In this document: one piece after another, positions 17,465-27,225 of the stretch
Position numbering within the stretch: the stretch's first letter is position 1
How the letters are laid out: each line of letters opens with the position of its first letter
NCBI GenBank assembly: GCA_963578605.1
Contig: CAUZEA010000035.1
Coordinates: 1-51,221, forward strand
Length of the DNA stretch: 51,221 bases
Direction of reading: 5' to 3'
From: JAKVCB01 sp963578605
Lineage (GTDB): Bacteria; Planctomycetota; Planctomycetia; Pirellulales; Lacipirellulaceae
Program-made: the position numbers and the translations under genes
The notes under the pieces: model-generated
Told to the model about the DNA's origin: nothing
What the model saw: only the letters and a program-made list of their open reading frames with translations
Databases searched by the model: none

Positions 17465-18931
17465 ATGAAACTCACCGCTAAAATAGTCGCATTTTTCATG
17501 CTGGGTATCATCCTGCTGACCGCTGTCCACGGATATCTTTCCGTACAGCGGCAAAGCCAGCGATTGCAACAGGAAATCGACGCCAATGCCGAAAGTGTTG
17601 GCCGCACGATGGAACAAAACCTGATCGTGGTGTGGCGCGAACAAGGCCACGACGGTGCGATTCAACTGGCACGTGTTGCAAACGACCGGTTGCAACAAAT
17701 GACGATCCGCTGGGTTGCACTCGACGCCGACCCACAAGTGGCCGCGGTGGCTATGCCGGTTGAACGACTGCGGATTGCGGACCGAGGGAAAATTGTAGCC
17801 ACCACATTCCGGGATCCACTCGGCCAGGCTTCCCGGCTGATGTACTACCCTGTTGATGTGGAGGACCAGCGAACCGGATGTCTGGAATTTTCGGCGCCCA
17901 TGGGGAGCGTTGATCGCTACACCCGCGGGACCGTTTATCAAACCGTCGCGTTCGCTACGGCCGTGCTGATTTGTGGCCTGATGGTAACCCTCTTCGGCAT
18001 TCGGACAGTCGGTCGGCCACTTCAGCAACTTATTGCCCAGACAGAAAAAATCGGCAAGGGAGACTTTTCCGGACCACTTACCCTGCACACCCACGATGAA
18101 CTCAGCCAACTGGCCGTCGCGCTGAACCGCATGAGTGCTCAATTGGCGGAGCAACAGGCAAAAATTGGTGCCGAGTCGACCGCCCGTATCGCCGCGGTAG
18201 AACAATTACGCCACGCCGATCGGCTGCAGACCGTGGGACGGCTCGCTTCGGGAATGGCACATGAACTCGGTACCCCACTGAACGTCGTTTCGGGACACGC
18301 CGAGCTGATTGCATCGGGTCGCCTCGCAGAACCGCAGTGTAGAGAAAGTGCCGAAGCCATTAAATCTGAGGCTGATCGCATGGCAGCCATCATCCACCAG
18401 TTGCTCGACTTTGCCCGCCGCCGACCGCCCCATCGGGCAGCCATTGATTTGCACAAGGTGGCAGCCCAGTCTACCGAGTTACTCCAACCGATGGCCCGCA
18501 AACGCAAGGTTGCCCTGGAACTGGAAGATGTGGCAACTCCGCCGGTCACCCATGTCGACGCCGTCCAAATTCAACAGGTGCTGACCAACCTGATTGTCAA
18601 CGCCATTCAGGCCATTCCGAACACCGGGACGGTCAAAATCTCGGTACGGGCGACAGAAAAAACACCTCCAGAAAATACGGGGTCCGGTTCCGCCTCGTAC
18701 TATGCGATTTCTGTCGAGGATGACGGACTGGGAATCAACGAAGAAGAAATGGCACATTTGTTCGAACCCTTCTACACAACCAAGCAAACGGGCGAGGGTA
18801 CGGGCTTGGGGCTTTCGGTCTCGTACGGGATAGTGCAAGATCACGAGGGCTGGATCGACGCGGAAAGTCAACCTGGAAAAGGCAGTTGCTTTACGGTTTA
18901 CTTGCCAATGTGCGTTGAAGATTCCCCCTGA
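17465..18931 (+). CDS. Membrane sensor histidine kinase (HAMP, HisKA, HATPase)
   Basis: Two-component sensor. TM1 at about 8-26, a periplasmic sensing segment of about 130 residues, TM2 at about 156-178, HAMP at about 178-230, then the dimerisation helix with H266 in GMAHELGTPLNVVSGH, N-box NLIVNAIQAI, G1 DDGLGI and G2 GEGTGLGLSV. H-E-L-G-T-P is the usual sequence for kinases that pair with NtrC-type regulators. 488 aa. The sensing segment has no family I recognise. It ends 10 bases before the response regulator. Follows the M13 gene after about 100 bases, probably in one operon driven by the sigma-54 promoter at 14451. Confidence 0.92.
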   Translation: MKLTAKIVAFFMLGIILLTAVHGYLSVQRQSQRLQQEIDANAESVGRTMEQNLIVVWREQGHDGAIQLARVANDRLQQMTIRWVALDADPQVAAVAMPVERLRIADRGKIVATTFRDPLGQASRLMYYPVDVEDQRTGCLEFSAPMGSVDRYTRGTVYQTVAFATAVLICGLMVTLFGIRTVGRPLQQLIAQTEKIGKGDFSGPLTLHTHDELSQLAVALNRMSAQLAEQQAKIGAESTARIAAVEQLRHADRLQTVGRLASGMAHELGTPLNVVSGHAELIASGRLAEPQCRESAEAIKSEADRMAAIIHQLLDFARRRPPHRAAIDLHKVAAQSTELLQPMARKRKVALELEDVATPPVTHVDAVQIQQVLTNLIVNAIQAIPNTGTVKISVRATEKTPPENTGSGSASYYAISVEDDGLGINEEEMAHLFEPFYTTKQTGEGTGLGLSVSYGIVQDHEGWIDAESQPGKGSCFTVYLPMCVEDSP

Positions 18932-18941
18932 ACGCTGCTGA

Positions 18942-20351
18942 ATGCAATTTATGCACGGCCGAATACTCATCGTCGATGACGAAAAAAGCATGTGCCAGCT
19001 GCTGGAGACCGATCTCGGGCTGCGCCACTTTCAGCCGACGTGGACAACCTCCGCCGATCAGGCCCTGCAGCTGGTCAAAGAGCAGGATTACGACGTCCTG
19101 CTGACAGACCTCCGCATGCCCGGTATGAGCGGTACCGAGTTGTGTGAACGGGTCACTGCCAATCGCCCCGACATTCCTGTCGTCGTGATGACCGCCTTCG
19201 GCAGCCTGGAAACCGCGGTCGCTGCAATTCGCGTCGGTGCCTACGACTTCGTGACCAAGCCGATCGAAATGGACCTGTTGGCGATCACGCTCCAGCGGGC
19301 CGTAACTCACCGGCAACTTCAAGATAAAGTCCGAATCCTCAGCAAGGTGGTCGAGCAAGCCGATGGTTTTGGCGACATGATTGGTACCAGCCCCGCCATG
19401 GTGCGACTTTACGACCAGCTGGCCCGGATTGCCGATACCGAGGCATCGGTATTGATCTACGGGGAAAGCGGTACCGGCAAGGAACTTGTTGCCCGCTCCA
19501 TTCATCGCAACAGCCAACGCAAAAACAACCCCTTCGTCCCCATCAATTGTGTTGCCCTTCCCGAAACGCTCCTCGAAAGCGAACTCTTCGGTCACACCAA
19601 AGGTGCCTTCACCGACGCCAGTGCCGACCGGAAAGGCCTCTTCGTCCAAGCCGAATCAGGTACGTTGTTCATGGACGAAATTGGCGAAATGCCGCTCAAC
19701 ATGCAGCCCAAGTTGCTCCGGGCACTGGAAGAAAAATCGGTCCGCCCGGTCGGCGCTGAAAAGGAAGTATCATTCGACGTACGCCTGATCGCCGCGACCA
19801 ATCGAGATCTTCAGTCACGGGTCGAAGAGGGAGCCTTCCGCGAAGACCTCTTCTACCGCATTCACGTGATTCAAGTTGAACTCCCACCGCTCCGCGCCAG
19901 GGGCACCGATGTCCTGGTGCTGGCAAAACATTTTGTCGAGAACTTTGCCACCCGCTTCGATCGGCAGGTCACCGGCATCTCTGACCAGGTTGCAGAAAAA
20001 CTGCTCGCTTATTCGTGGCCCGGCAATGTGCGGGAACTCCGCAACGTCATCGAACGGGCCATCGCCCTGACCCAATTTGACAAAATTGCGGTCGATGACC
20101 TGCCAGACAAAATTCGTGACTATCGCAGTTCGCAAGTCTTCATCGGTGGAGAGGATCCCGAAGAACTCGTTTCTTGGGACGAAGTCGAGCGACGTTATAT
20201 CCTGCACGTCCTCAAATCGGTCGCCGGTAACAAAACCGTTGCCGCACGCATTCTAGGTCTCGACCGGAAAACATTGTATCGCAAGCTCCAGCAGTACAAC
20301 GAATATCCAGACGCTCAACTCGACGGTACCGATAGCCTGGAAAAATCGTAA
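18942..20351 (+). CDS. NtrC-family sigma-54 activator (receiver, AAA+, Fis HTH)
   Basis: Response regulator that opens sigma-54 promoters by ATP hydrolysis. Receiver with phospho-acceptor D56 (LLTDLRMPG) and K106; AAA+ domain with Walker A GESGTGKE (174-181), Walker B TLFMDEIG (241-248), and a C-terminal Fis-type helix-turn-helix (NKTVAARILGLDRKTLYRKL). The sigma-54 contact loop reads GAFTDA (221-226) instead of GAFTGA. 469 aa, usual length. Start at 18942 (ATG), with a second ATG three codons later. It belongs to the kinase just upstream. The dyad array at 14349 is a candidate target, making this a positively self-regulated operon that also drives receiver-htrA. Confidence 0.93.
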   Translation: MQFMHGRILIVDDEKSMCQLLETDLGLRHFQPTWTTSADQALQLVKEQDYDVLLTDLRMPGMSGTELCERVTANRPDIPVVVMTAFGSLETAVAAIRVGAYDFVTKPIEMDLLAITLQRAVTHRQLQDKVRILSKVVEQADGFGDMIGTSPAMVRLYDQLARIADTEASVLIYGESGTGKELVARSIHRNSQRKNNPFVPINCVALPETLLESELFGHTKGAFTDASADRKGLFVQAESGTLFMDEIGEMPLNMQPKLLRALEEKSVRPVGAEKEVSFDVRLIAATNRDLQSRVEEGAFREDLFYRIHVIQVELPPLRARGTDVLVLAKHFVENFATRFDRQVTGISDQVAEKLLAYSWPGNVRELRNVIERAIALTQFDKIAVDDLPDKIRDYRSSQVFIGGEDPEELVSWDEVERRYILHVLKSVAGNKTVAARILGLDRKTLYRKLQQYNEYPDAQLDGTDSLEKS

Positions 20352-20644
20352 AAAGGGTTGGACCGCAAGGGCAGGGATGCTTTTCTCGTCGTGCCGGGCC
20401 TCGAAAGCCGCGACTTGGCCAGGCATGGCTGCGAATTGCCAGGTGAGATGGGCTGGTCAGCAAGCTGCGCGACGAGCTTCTTAACGGGAGATGGCTGCTA
20501 ACCTTCAAAAAGCCAGCATGAGTGATCAACCGGTCATGATTGGACTATAAGTGTTATCCACGGCATAGTTCGTTTCAGTCACCAAACCCTGTCGCACCGG
20601 TCTCGCCGCATGATCCACCAAAAATAAGGCACGATTCGGTTCGG
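20352..20644. other. Intergenic
   Basis: About 290 bases after the activator gene. No coding frame, repeat or confident terminator seen. Confidence 0.4.
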
Positions 20645-22671
20645 ATGCGTAGTGTTCGTCTCTAGTGTGGCAATTCACACAGTAACTTGCCTGGTGGCGG
20701 GGGACACCCCCAAATCGCAGCCTCTCGCAACTGGCGAACTCGACTTGAAATACGATGTCACCAGGCATCCACCTCTGAAGTGGGGTTACAACGATTTGAA
20801 CCTGGACGGTGGCCCGGACACGCTCATCACCCGGTGGAATGGCAAGACGATCGCCTGGGTGAGCGACTCTGGCCAGCTGCCGTGGCCGGCGGACCGCGAG
20901 AACCGCGATTGGAATGCGTACTTCAACACGGCTTTTGAGGCCGGCGCCAAGCCACCCGTGACCTGGAACACCATGCGAAGCGACTGGGGTGGTTACGCGA
21001 TCCTGGTCGACCGGGATGATTCCGGTCGTTTCGACGACTTCGCCGACTGGTACTACAAGGTCCTCGACCTCAACGGCGACGGCGATCCCGACGGTGAGTT
21101 CTACCACGCCTACCCAGGCCATAACTATTGCAGCAAGCTTCACATTAACCTCAGCGGGGAACCGGAAATGTCCTCGCTGAACTGGAAGGACTTTGCCTAC
21201 GGCTACGAGAACCAGTCAGTGGCTGGCGGAAAGTTCATCATGAATGTCCATGGAAACGGCCTGTTCACCAACGCTTATGCCCTGGAGGTCCAAACTGCTA
21301 TTGAAAACCCCCTGGCGTGGTACGATTTCGACCTCGATGGCTTCAACAACATGTCGATGCGATGTTCCGCTGCCAATCACGACGATAGTTCAAAGACCCG
21401 ACACCGGGGCCGCTACGAGCAGATTGAGATCGCCTTTGAACTCAACGGGAACACCACCCCAAAGCGGTGACATTCCCTGGATATGCAGATGACGTTTGTT
21501 GGCGACCAGCGATTTCGACCTGAACGCCAGCACGGCGACCCTGGGGGCCTGGCCTATCGTCACCTCGTCGATCGGATCCCGGGGATGCGCGGGCTGAAAG
21601 ATGCCGAGTTCCTCTCGGAGGGGATGCGCAGGAGTCGGCTCGAGATCTTGCGACGCTACCTGCCCTATATGGATGCCTACAAGATCGCCACCGACTTTCC
21701 CGGGTGGACGAGCGTCTGGTTGAACTTCGATGAGGATGACGACGATTGCTGCTGGGAAGAGATGTTCAGCCGATATGAGCCCGAGGTCTTCGTACTCTCC
21801 GACCGGATTGTTGACCGGTACGAACGAGATTCCTACTACCAGGGCCAAGGCAAGCTTTACGTTGGCAAATTCGACGGACGAATTCATTTATATCATGTCG
21901 ACTTTGCCCAATGGGATGTCGATGCCCTCGCCTGGTACAAGGGGGAGGAAGCCTACTTCCGCACGACGACCGACCGCCCCGACGACGGGCCCCAGCCACC
22001 CGTCGGCCTGCGATATCCCCGCGTCCGCTACTCCGATACGAACGGCAACGGCTTCATCGATAAAATCGAGACCATGACCGTCGAATACACCGGCGAATTT
22101 GGCACCGAAGGACCGACCGAAAAGATTGGCCAGGTCATCTCCCTGCTTGATTTTTCCGACGATGACAATCCAAATCCCGACGTGTGTGAGCTGATCGACC
22201 CCCGCGTTTCTGCGCCCATCAGTGGTTGGTCGATTGCCAGGTGGGACGGCCGGCCACTTCAGGCTGAGGATTTCGAAGGCAAGCCGGTCAATAGCCGCTT
22301 TTGACAAAATGCACGCCTTCTACGGCCAGGTCTTCGAAAGCACCTGGGCCGATGCCGTCAAGCTTCACGCTACCGCCAGGAAACTGGGCCTGAACAAATC
22401 GGAGAACCTCGATCGCGTTCCCATCGAACGACCCACCTGGGACGAGCGCAAGCAACGAAAAACGCTTGAGATCCCGAAGGGCTACTCCCGTCACCTGCGA
22501 GCCAACAGTCGCCGCGAAAAGTACAACAATGGCTACTGGCTGGGGGAAAAGGTTTTTGCCGATGTCCTGGAGTACTCAGGACTGGATCGGGCTCAGCTCG
22601 AGAGGCTCTATTACACGGGCCAGATCGAAGAGTTGTGTACGTTTCTGGCAGCGAATACCAAAAGCGAGTAG
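20645..22671 (+). pseudogene. Decayed gene for a Ca-binding-like protein with EF-hand-type loops
   Basis: One original coding sequence appears split. Piece 1 (20652-21470) and piece 2 (21483-22304) are in the same frame, separated only by a TGA at 21468. Piece 3 (to 22671) is one frame on: removing one T from the T4 run at 22299-22302 restores a continuous frame across the join. A start ATG at 20645 leads into another frame, so the N-terminus may be damaged too. Product unknown. Visible are repeated Asp/Gly-rich loops (DLNGDGDPDG, DTNGNGFID, DLNLDGGPD) that resemble calcium-binding or dockerin loops, and many aromatic residues. The last part is basic and rich in Arg. No family recognised. Two or three separate lesions argue for real decay, though sequencing error cannot be excluded. 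Confidence 0.6.
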
Positions 22672-22684
22672 CTCACAGGTACCA

Positions 22685-24409
22685 TCAATATCCGACCGCT
22701 GCGCCATCTTTGCGAGGATCGGAGCCGCCGAAGTAACGCAGCGGATCGTCCAGCCGCCAAATCGATTGGTAGCCACCGTGAGCACTTGTACCGGGACGAA
22801 TTCGGTGTCCCATTTCGGCCAGGCGTAATTTTACCTGGTCGTCGATTCCATCTTCGAAGCCGATTTTACCTCCCGAGGTCGATTTGGCTCCCCAGGGACT
22901 CGAGCTGCCAGCATGCGACACGCGTGGTTGGTCTCCTGCCTGTTGGGGTGACAACCCGAAGTCAATCATGTTCATGACAACTTGTGCGTGCCCTTGTGGC
23001 TGAAAATCGCCCCCCATCACCCCGAAAGACATGACCGGTCGCCCTTGCCTGGTCATGAACGCGGGGATGATGGTGTGAAACGGACGCTTGTGTGGCTGGA
23101 GCCTGTTACGATGTTGCGGGTCCAACGAAAAGGCCTGGCCACGGTTTTGCATCGAGAACCCAACACCGTCGGGACAAATCGTAGAACCAAAGCCGTGGTA
23201 AAGGCTTTGGATCAGAGAGATCATATTTCCCTGGCCGTCGGCGGCTGTCAGGTAGACCGTATCCGAATCGAGCTTGGGATCTCCGTGGCCAACGTGCTCA
23301 CTGGCCTGCTTGGGGTCAATCAGCCGAGCGCGTGTTTTCGCATAATCTTTCGAGATGAGCCGCTCCACCGGGACGTCGGCGAAGTCCATGTCTGCGTAGT
23401 AATGGGCACGATCTTCGAAGGCCAGTTTTTTGGCTTCAATGAACAGGTGTAAGTGCCCGGCCGAATTCGGTGGGAACTCGCCAATCTCAAAGTTCTCCAG
23501 GATGTTAAGAATTTGTAGTGCCGCAATCCCCTGGCCGTTCGGTGGTATTTCCCACACGTCCCACCCGCGATAGTTACTGTTGGCCGGCTGAACCCAGTTG
23601 GCCTCGTGGTCGCGCAAATCTTTCAAACTCATTCGTCCACCGAGTTCCTGCGATTTGGCGACGATGCGTTCGGCGATTTCTCCTTCGTAGAAAGCGGCTG
23701 GGCCAGACCTGGCAATCGCCTCGTAGGACCCAGCCAACATTGGGTTTTTAAAGATGTCACCATACCGTGGTACACGACCACCCGGATGATAGACGTTTGC
23801 CAAACCCGGAAACTCTTGGGGGTCAAACGTGAACTGGCCTGAAATAATCGGCGACACCGGAAAACCTTCCTGGGCGTACCCAATGGCAGCCTCCAGGCAA
23901 CGGGCAAGGCCCAGCTTGCCAAATCGTTCACTGAGCATGCCCCAGCCACTCACACATCCAGGTACGTTCCAACTGAGCGGACTGGTGCGTGCAATTGATG
24001 TCAGCCCCAGCGAATGTGCGTCTTGCAGGTTCCAGTCGTAAGGAGCGCGGCCGCTGGCGTTCAAGCCGTAAAGCTTCTTGTCTTTTTCAATCCACACGAT
24101 TGCAAACAGGTCACCCCCAATACCGTTGCTGGCTGGTTCGGTGAGCCCCAACATGGCATTCGTGCAAATAGCAGCGTCAATGCAGGTCCCTCCCGCCTGG
24201 AGGATATCAAGGCCAGCTTGCGACGCCAGCGGTTGGCTGGAACACACAATCCCTTTTTGGCAAGCGACGGTCGAACGATTGCGGTTGCGCGACCGCAGTT
24301 GGTCACGGTTGAGAAAGAGGCTGTTTTCCGTTTGGAGTTCGCCCGCGTGCCCGGTGGCGTGCGCCAGGCAACCGGCGCCGGCGAGCTGGAGAAACTTGCG
24401 GCGAATCAT
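22685..24409 (-). CDS. Tat-exported gamma-glutamyltransferase-like Ntn hydrolase
   Basis: Self-processing enzyme of the gamma-glutamyltranspeptidase superfamily. After autocleavage the new N-terminal Thr attacks amide bonds. Signal MIRRKFLQLAGAGCLAHATG is twin-arginine like. N-terminal half has GGTCIDAAICTNAMLGLTEP and SNGIGGDLF. The likely nucleophile is T384 in DSDTVYLT, which lines up with the catalytic Thr of the family; FGS follows at the oxyanion region. The glutamate-binding residues of true GGT are not clearly kept (FSMQNRG instead of the usual lid), so it may be a different amidohydrolase. 574 aa. Its 3' end meets the decayed gene tail to tail with 13 bases between. Confidence 0.8.
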   Translation of the reverse strand: MIRRKFLQLAGAGCLAHATGHAGELQTENSLFLNRDQLRSRNRNRSTVACQKGIVCSSQPLASQAGLDILQAGGTCIDAAICTNAMLGLTEPASNGIGGDLFAIVWIEKDKKLYGLNASGRAPYDWNLQDAHSLGLTSIARTSPLSWNVPGCVSGWGMLSERFGKLGLARCLEAAIGYAQEGFPVSPIISGQFTFDPQEFPGLANVYHPGGRVPRYGDIFKNPMLAGSYEAIARSGPAAFYEGEIAERIVAKSQELGGRMSLKDLRDHEANWVQPANSNYRGWDVWEIPPNGQGIAALQILNILENFEIGEFPPNSAGHLHLFIEAKKLAFEDRAHYYADMDFADVPVERLISKDYAKTRARLIDPKQASEHVGHGDPKLDSDTVYLTAADGQGNMISLIQSLYHGFGSTICPDGVGFSMQNRGQAFSLDPQHRNRLQPHKRPFHTIIPAFMTRQGRPVMSFGVMGGDFQPQGHAQVVMNMIDFGLSPQQAGDQPRVSHAGSSSPWGAKSTSGGKIGFEDGIDDQVKLRLAEMGHRIRPGTSAHGGYQSIWRLDDPLRYFGGSDPRKDGAAVGY

Positions 24410-24846
24410 GTTCGTCTCCCATCGTTGTCGTGGAGTGTGGGCGATAGACGCGTTCTTGGGTTTTCGTCATGGCTGCTGGCTTGTCTCTATCAACCAGGTT
24501 GAACCAAAAGTTACTTGGTTTGCACGGTAAGCTTGGTTGGCACGATAAGGACGGTGGCAGGTCCGTCGGCGAAGTCCTGGCGAAAACACCTCGGCCAGCA
24601 CCTCCACCTGGGTAGCCTTGCCAACCACCGGAGCCTGGCCCCGCAATCTTGGTGGGCGCTTTCCCGTTTTCTCATACTTTCTCGAGGAGTGTGTTCGAAA
24701 AAAAGGAAACCGCGCCGCAGAAAACTCAGCTTGGACGGCGGGGTTTGGGGGCGCTATCCGCACCTGGGTTCGTATACACTTGGAGCTGGAAAATGGAGTG
24801 ACCCATGGAAGATGGCTGATACCACCATACCAGAAGGCCAGCCCGC
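24410..24846. other. Intergenic, divergent promoter region
   Basis: 437 bases between the GGT-like gene (minus) and the Nramp-like gene (plus). No gene seen. It contains a two-copy 18-bp tandem repeat (24514-24549). Confidence 0.4.
24514..24549. repeat. Two-copy 18-bp tandem direct repeat
   Basis: Units CTTGGTTTGCACGGTAAG and CTTGGTTGGCACGATAAG lie head to tail and match at 16 of 18 positions. They sit in a divergent promoter region, about 105 bases from the GGT-like start codon. A protein binding site is possible. Confidence 0.6.
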
Positions 24847-26505
24847 ATGTCCGAACCCCCTGCCAGAGTTGAATCCGATCGCCAGTTGCTGATCCAGGCC
24901 CAACAGAAAGGCGGGCTCGCAAAGCTCGGCTCCTATGTCCGACTCTCAGGGCCTGGCTGGTTGCAAAGTGCACTGACCCTTGGCGGCGGGTCCCTGGCGA
25001 GCAGTCTTTACCTGGGCGTTGTCGCCGGGGTCTCGATGCTATGGCTGCAGCCGGTGGCAATGATTCTGGGCATCATTATGCTCAGTGCCATTGGCTATGT
25101 CACCCTCTCGACCGGCGATCGGCCTTTTCGAGCCATCACCCAGAAGATCAACCCGGTGCTGGGCTGGGCCTGGCTGGTGGCATCGATGGCAGCCAACATG
25201 GTGTGGGCACTCCCCCAGTACTCGTTGTTATACGGGGTGACCGAACAAAACCTGCTGCCGGGCTTGTTTGGGGACGGCGGCCCGCTCGCGGGTGAGGTGG
25301 GCAAATGGACCGTTTCGATTACCGTGCTGGTCATTTCCACGATCATCGTGTGGAGTTACGGAAGCGGTGGTTGGGGGGTTAAGGTTTACGAAGCGCTGCT
25401 CAAGGTTGTGGTTGCCTTGATTGTCGTCTGTTTTGTGGCCGTGGCGGTCCGAATCTTCATTTCCGCCGATGGCATCACCTGGCGAGAGGTCCTGGCTGGC
25501 TTTGTCCCCAACCTCAGACAACTGGGGCAGCCGGCGCCCGGGCTGCAAGCCATGATTGCTGCCCTGCCCAACGAGCAGATCCGCCAGTACTGGACCGACC
25601 TGATCGTCCACCAGCAACGCGAGGTCATGATCAGCGCCGCGGCGACCGCGGTCGGGATCAACATGACCTTTCTGCTCCCTTACTCGATGCTTGCCAAAAA
25701 ATGGACCCGCGAGTTTCGTGGCCTCTCGATCTTTGACCTTTCGACCGGGATGTTCATCCCTTTCGTACTGGCCACCAGTTGTGTCACGATCGCTGCTGCC
25801 AATCAATTCCACGGCAGGCTGCCGGCCGCCGTGGAAGTGGTCCAGGGGCAGCTTGTGGTTCCCCCCAAATCACAGGCCAGTCATCAAGCGGCCCTTGATG
25901 CACGTCCCCAAGAATTCGGTCCGGTGAGCCTCGCCGAACAAAAATTGGCTGCTGCCCAGCTGAAGCAAGATGCCGGATCGCTTGCGAACTCGCTGGAAAA
26001 ACTTTTCAACAACCGATTGCTCGCCCACTACATCTTTGGGTTTGGCGTGGCTGCGATGGCACTCTCAACGATTTCGATTTTGATGCTCATCTCAGGATTC
26101 GTGGTTTGTGAGGTTCTCAACGTACCGCCCACCGGCTGGGTTCACCGTATCGGGTGCCTGGCCGCGGGCACCGGAATATTGTGGCCCTTTTTGTGGAGTG
26201 GCAAGGCGAAATTCTGGCTGGCGATCGTGACCTCCAACTTCGGAATGGTGCTGCTGCCGATCGCCTACCTTACCTTCCTGTTGATGATGAATTCTAAGAC
26301 CCTGCTGGGGGACGATCTTCCCACAGGACTGAACCGTGTGCTCGTGAACCTGGTCATGGGGCTTGCCACCGGGGCGGCCATGTTTGCCAGCGGCTGGGTC
26401 GTATGGAATAAAACCGAGTGGTACGGTGTGGGTGGCATTGCCGCTTTGGTCGCGCTGGTGGTGATCGTGCACCTGATGAAAACCAGAAAGCGGGCACAAA
26501 CGTGA
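24847..26505 (+). CDS. Nramp-like divalent metal transporter family protein with altered metal-site motifs
   Basis: Membrane transporter of the APC superfamily with about twelve helices. TM1 reads GPGWLQSALTLGGGSLAS, the same placement as the DPGN motif of Nramp proteins, but the Asp and Asn are replaced by LGGG. TM6 reads MTFLLPYSMLAKKW where Nramp has MPHNL, so the metal Met is absent and His is replaced by Tyr. A cytosolic or periplasmic loop of about 70 residues with many Gln/Ala/Lys (380-440) separates the last helices. 552 aa, somewhat longer than typical Nramp. Related groups (NRMT, Mg transport) also lack the classical motif, so substrate is open. Weak GAAGG before the ATG at 24847. 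Confidence 0.7.
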   Translation: MSEPPARVESDRQLLIQAQQKGGLAKLGSYVRLSGPGWLQSALTLGGGSLASSLYLGVVAGVSMLWLQPVAMILGIIMLSAIGYVTLSTGDRPFRAITQKINPVLGWAWLVASMAANMVWALPQYSLLYGVTEQNLLPGLFGDGGPLAGEVGKWTVSITVLVISTIIVWSYGSGGWGVKVYEALLKVVVALIVVCFVAVAVRIFISADGITWREVLAGFVPNLRQLGQPAPGLQAMIAALPNEQIRQYWTDLIVHQQREVMISAAATAVGINMTFLLPYSMLAKKWTREFRGLSIFDLSTGMFIPFVLATSCVTIAAANQFHGRLPAAVEVVQGQLVVPPKSQASHQAALDARPQEFGPVSLAEQKLAAAQLKQDAGSLANSLEKLFNNRLLAHYIFGFGVAAMALSTISILMLISGFVVCEVLNVPPTGWVHRIGCLAAGTGILWPFLWSGKAKFWLAIVTSNFGMVLLPIAYLTFLLMMNSKTLLGDDLPTGLNRVLVNLVMGLATGAAMFASGWVVWNKTEWYGVGGIAALVALVVIVHLMKTRKRAQT

Positions 26506-26637
26506 TTCCCACCAACGGACACACTGCACGAGAAGAAGCCCACACTGCGCTAGGAAAAGTCACCCTTTCAATGCCACGTTGGTGGAATTGGAACCTTAGG
26601 TGACAAAGTGGTTTGAAGTTTAGGAGACCCTCTATTC

Positions 26638-27225
26638 ATGTCGACTGGATCTGATAAACCGACCACAACGCGCCAGTGGCGCGGTGAGCCTGCCGAGTGG
26701 GAACAACAACCAGGGACCGTTCATGTGCAGGTCGATGCGGGAACCGACTTTTGGCGCAAGACGCACGATGGCGGTATCCGGGACAACGGGCACTTTTATT
26801 TTCAACCTGTCGAGGGTGACTTCATCGCACGGGTCAAGATTTCCGGACGATATTGCGGTCAATATGACCAGGCTGGTCTCATGACGCGAGTCGACCAGAC
26901 CACCTGGTTAAAATGTGGCATCGAATACGTCGACGGGGCACAGCTGGCCAGTGCGGTTGTGACGAGGGATTGGTCGGACTGGTCGGTGATGCCGATCGCC
27001 AGCCAGGATGCCACCTGGTGGCGGCTTGCGCGCCACGGGCACACCTTCCAGGTTGCCTGTTCTGTCGACGGCAAAAATTTCCAAACCGTGCGCCAGGCCT
27101 TTCTGACTGAAGTACCTCGGCTGGGGGTTGGCATCATGGCCTGTGCCCCCAAAGGCGACGGCTTTCCCGTGACATTCGAACAGTTCACAGTGGAGACCCA
27201 CGAGGCCAGCAGTATTCCAGGGTGA
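26638..27225 (+). CDS. DUF1349 (concanavalin-like) domain protein
   Basis: Small beta-sandwich protein without signal peptide, 195 aa. WEQQPGTVHVQVDAGTDFWRK, then FYFQPVEGDFIARVKISG, AGLMTRVDQTTWLKCGIEY and the closing VGIMACAPKGDGFPVTFEQF fit the DUF1349 family, which binds or acts on sugars in related proteins. A TAGGAGACC ribosome binding site precedes the ATG at 26638. It follows the transporter gene after 132 bases and may share its transcript. Function not known. Confidence 0.8.
   Translation: MSTGSDKPTTTRQWRGEPAEWEQQPGTVHVQVDAGTDFWRKTHDGGIRDNGHFYFQPVEGDFIARVKISGRYCGQYDQAGLMTRVDQTTWLKCGIEYVDGAQLASAVVTRDWSDWSVMPIASQDATWWRLARHGHTFQVACSVDGKNFQTVRQAFLTEVPRLGVGIMACAPKGDGFPVTFEQFTVETHEASSIPG

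Noticed and set aside
21468..21470. Stop codon recoding (selenocysteine, pyrrolysine or readthrough) at 21468, 39030 and 45626
   Set aside because: Different stop codons, no visible recoding signals, and frameshifts and truncations nearby point to decay or sequence error instead.
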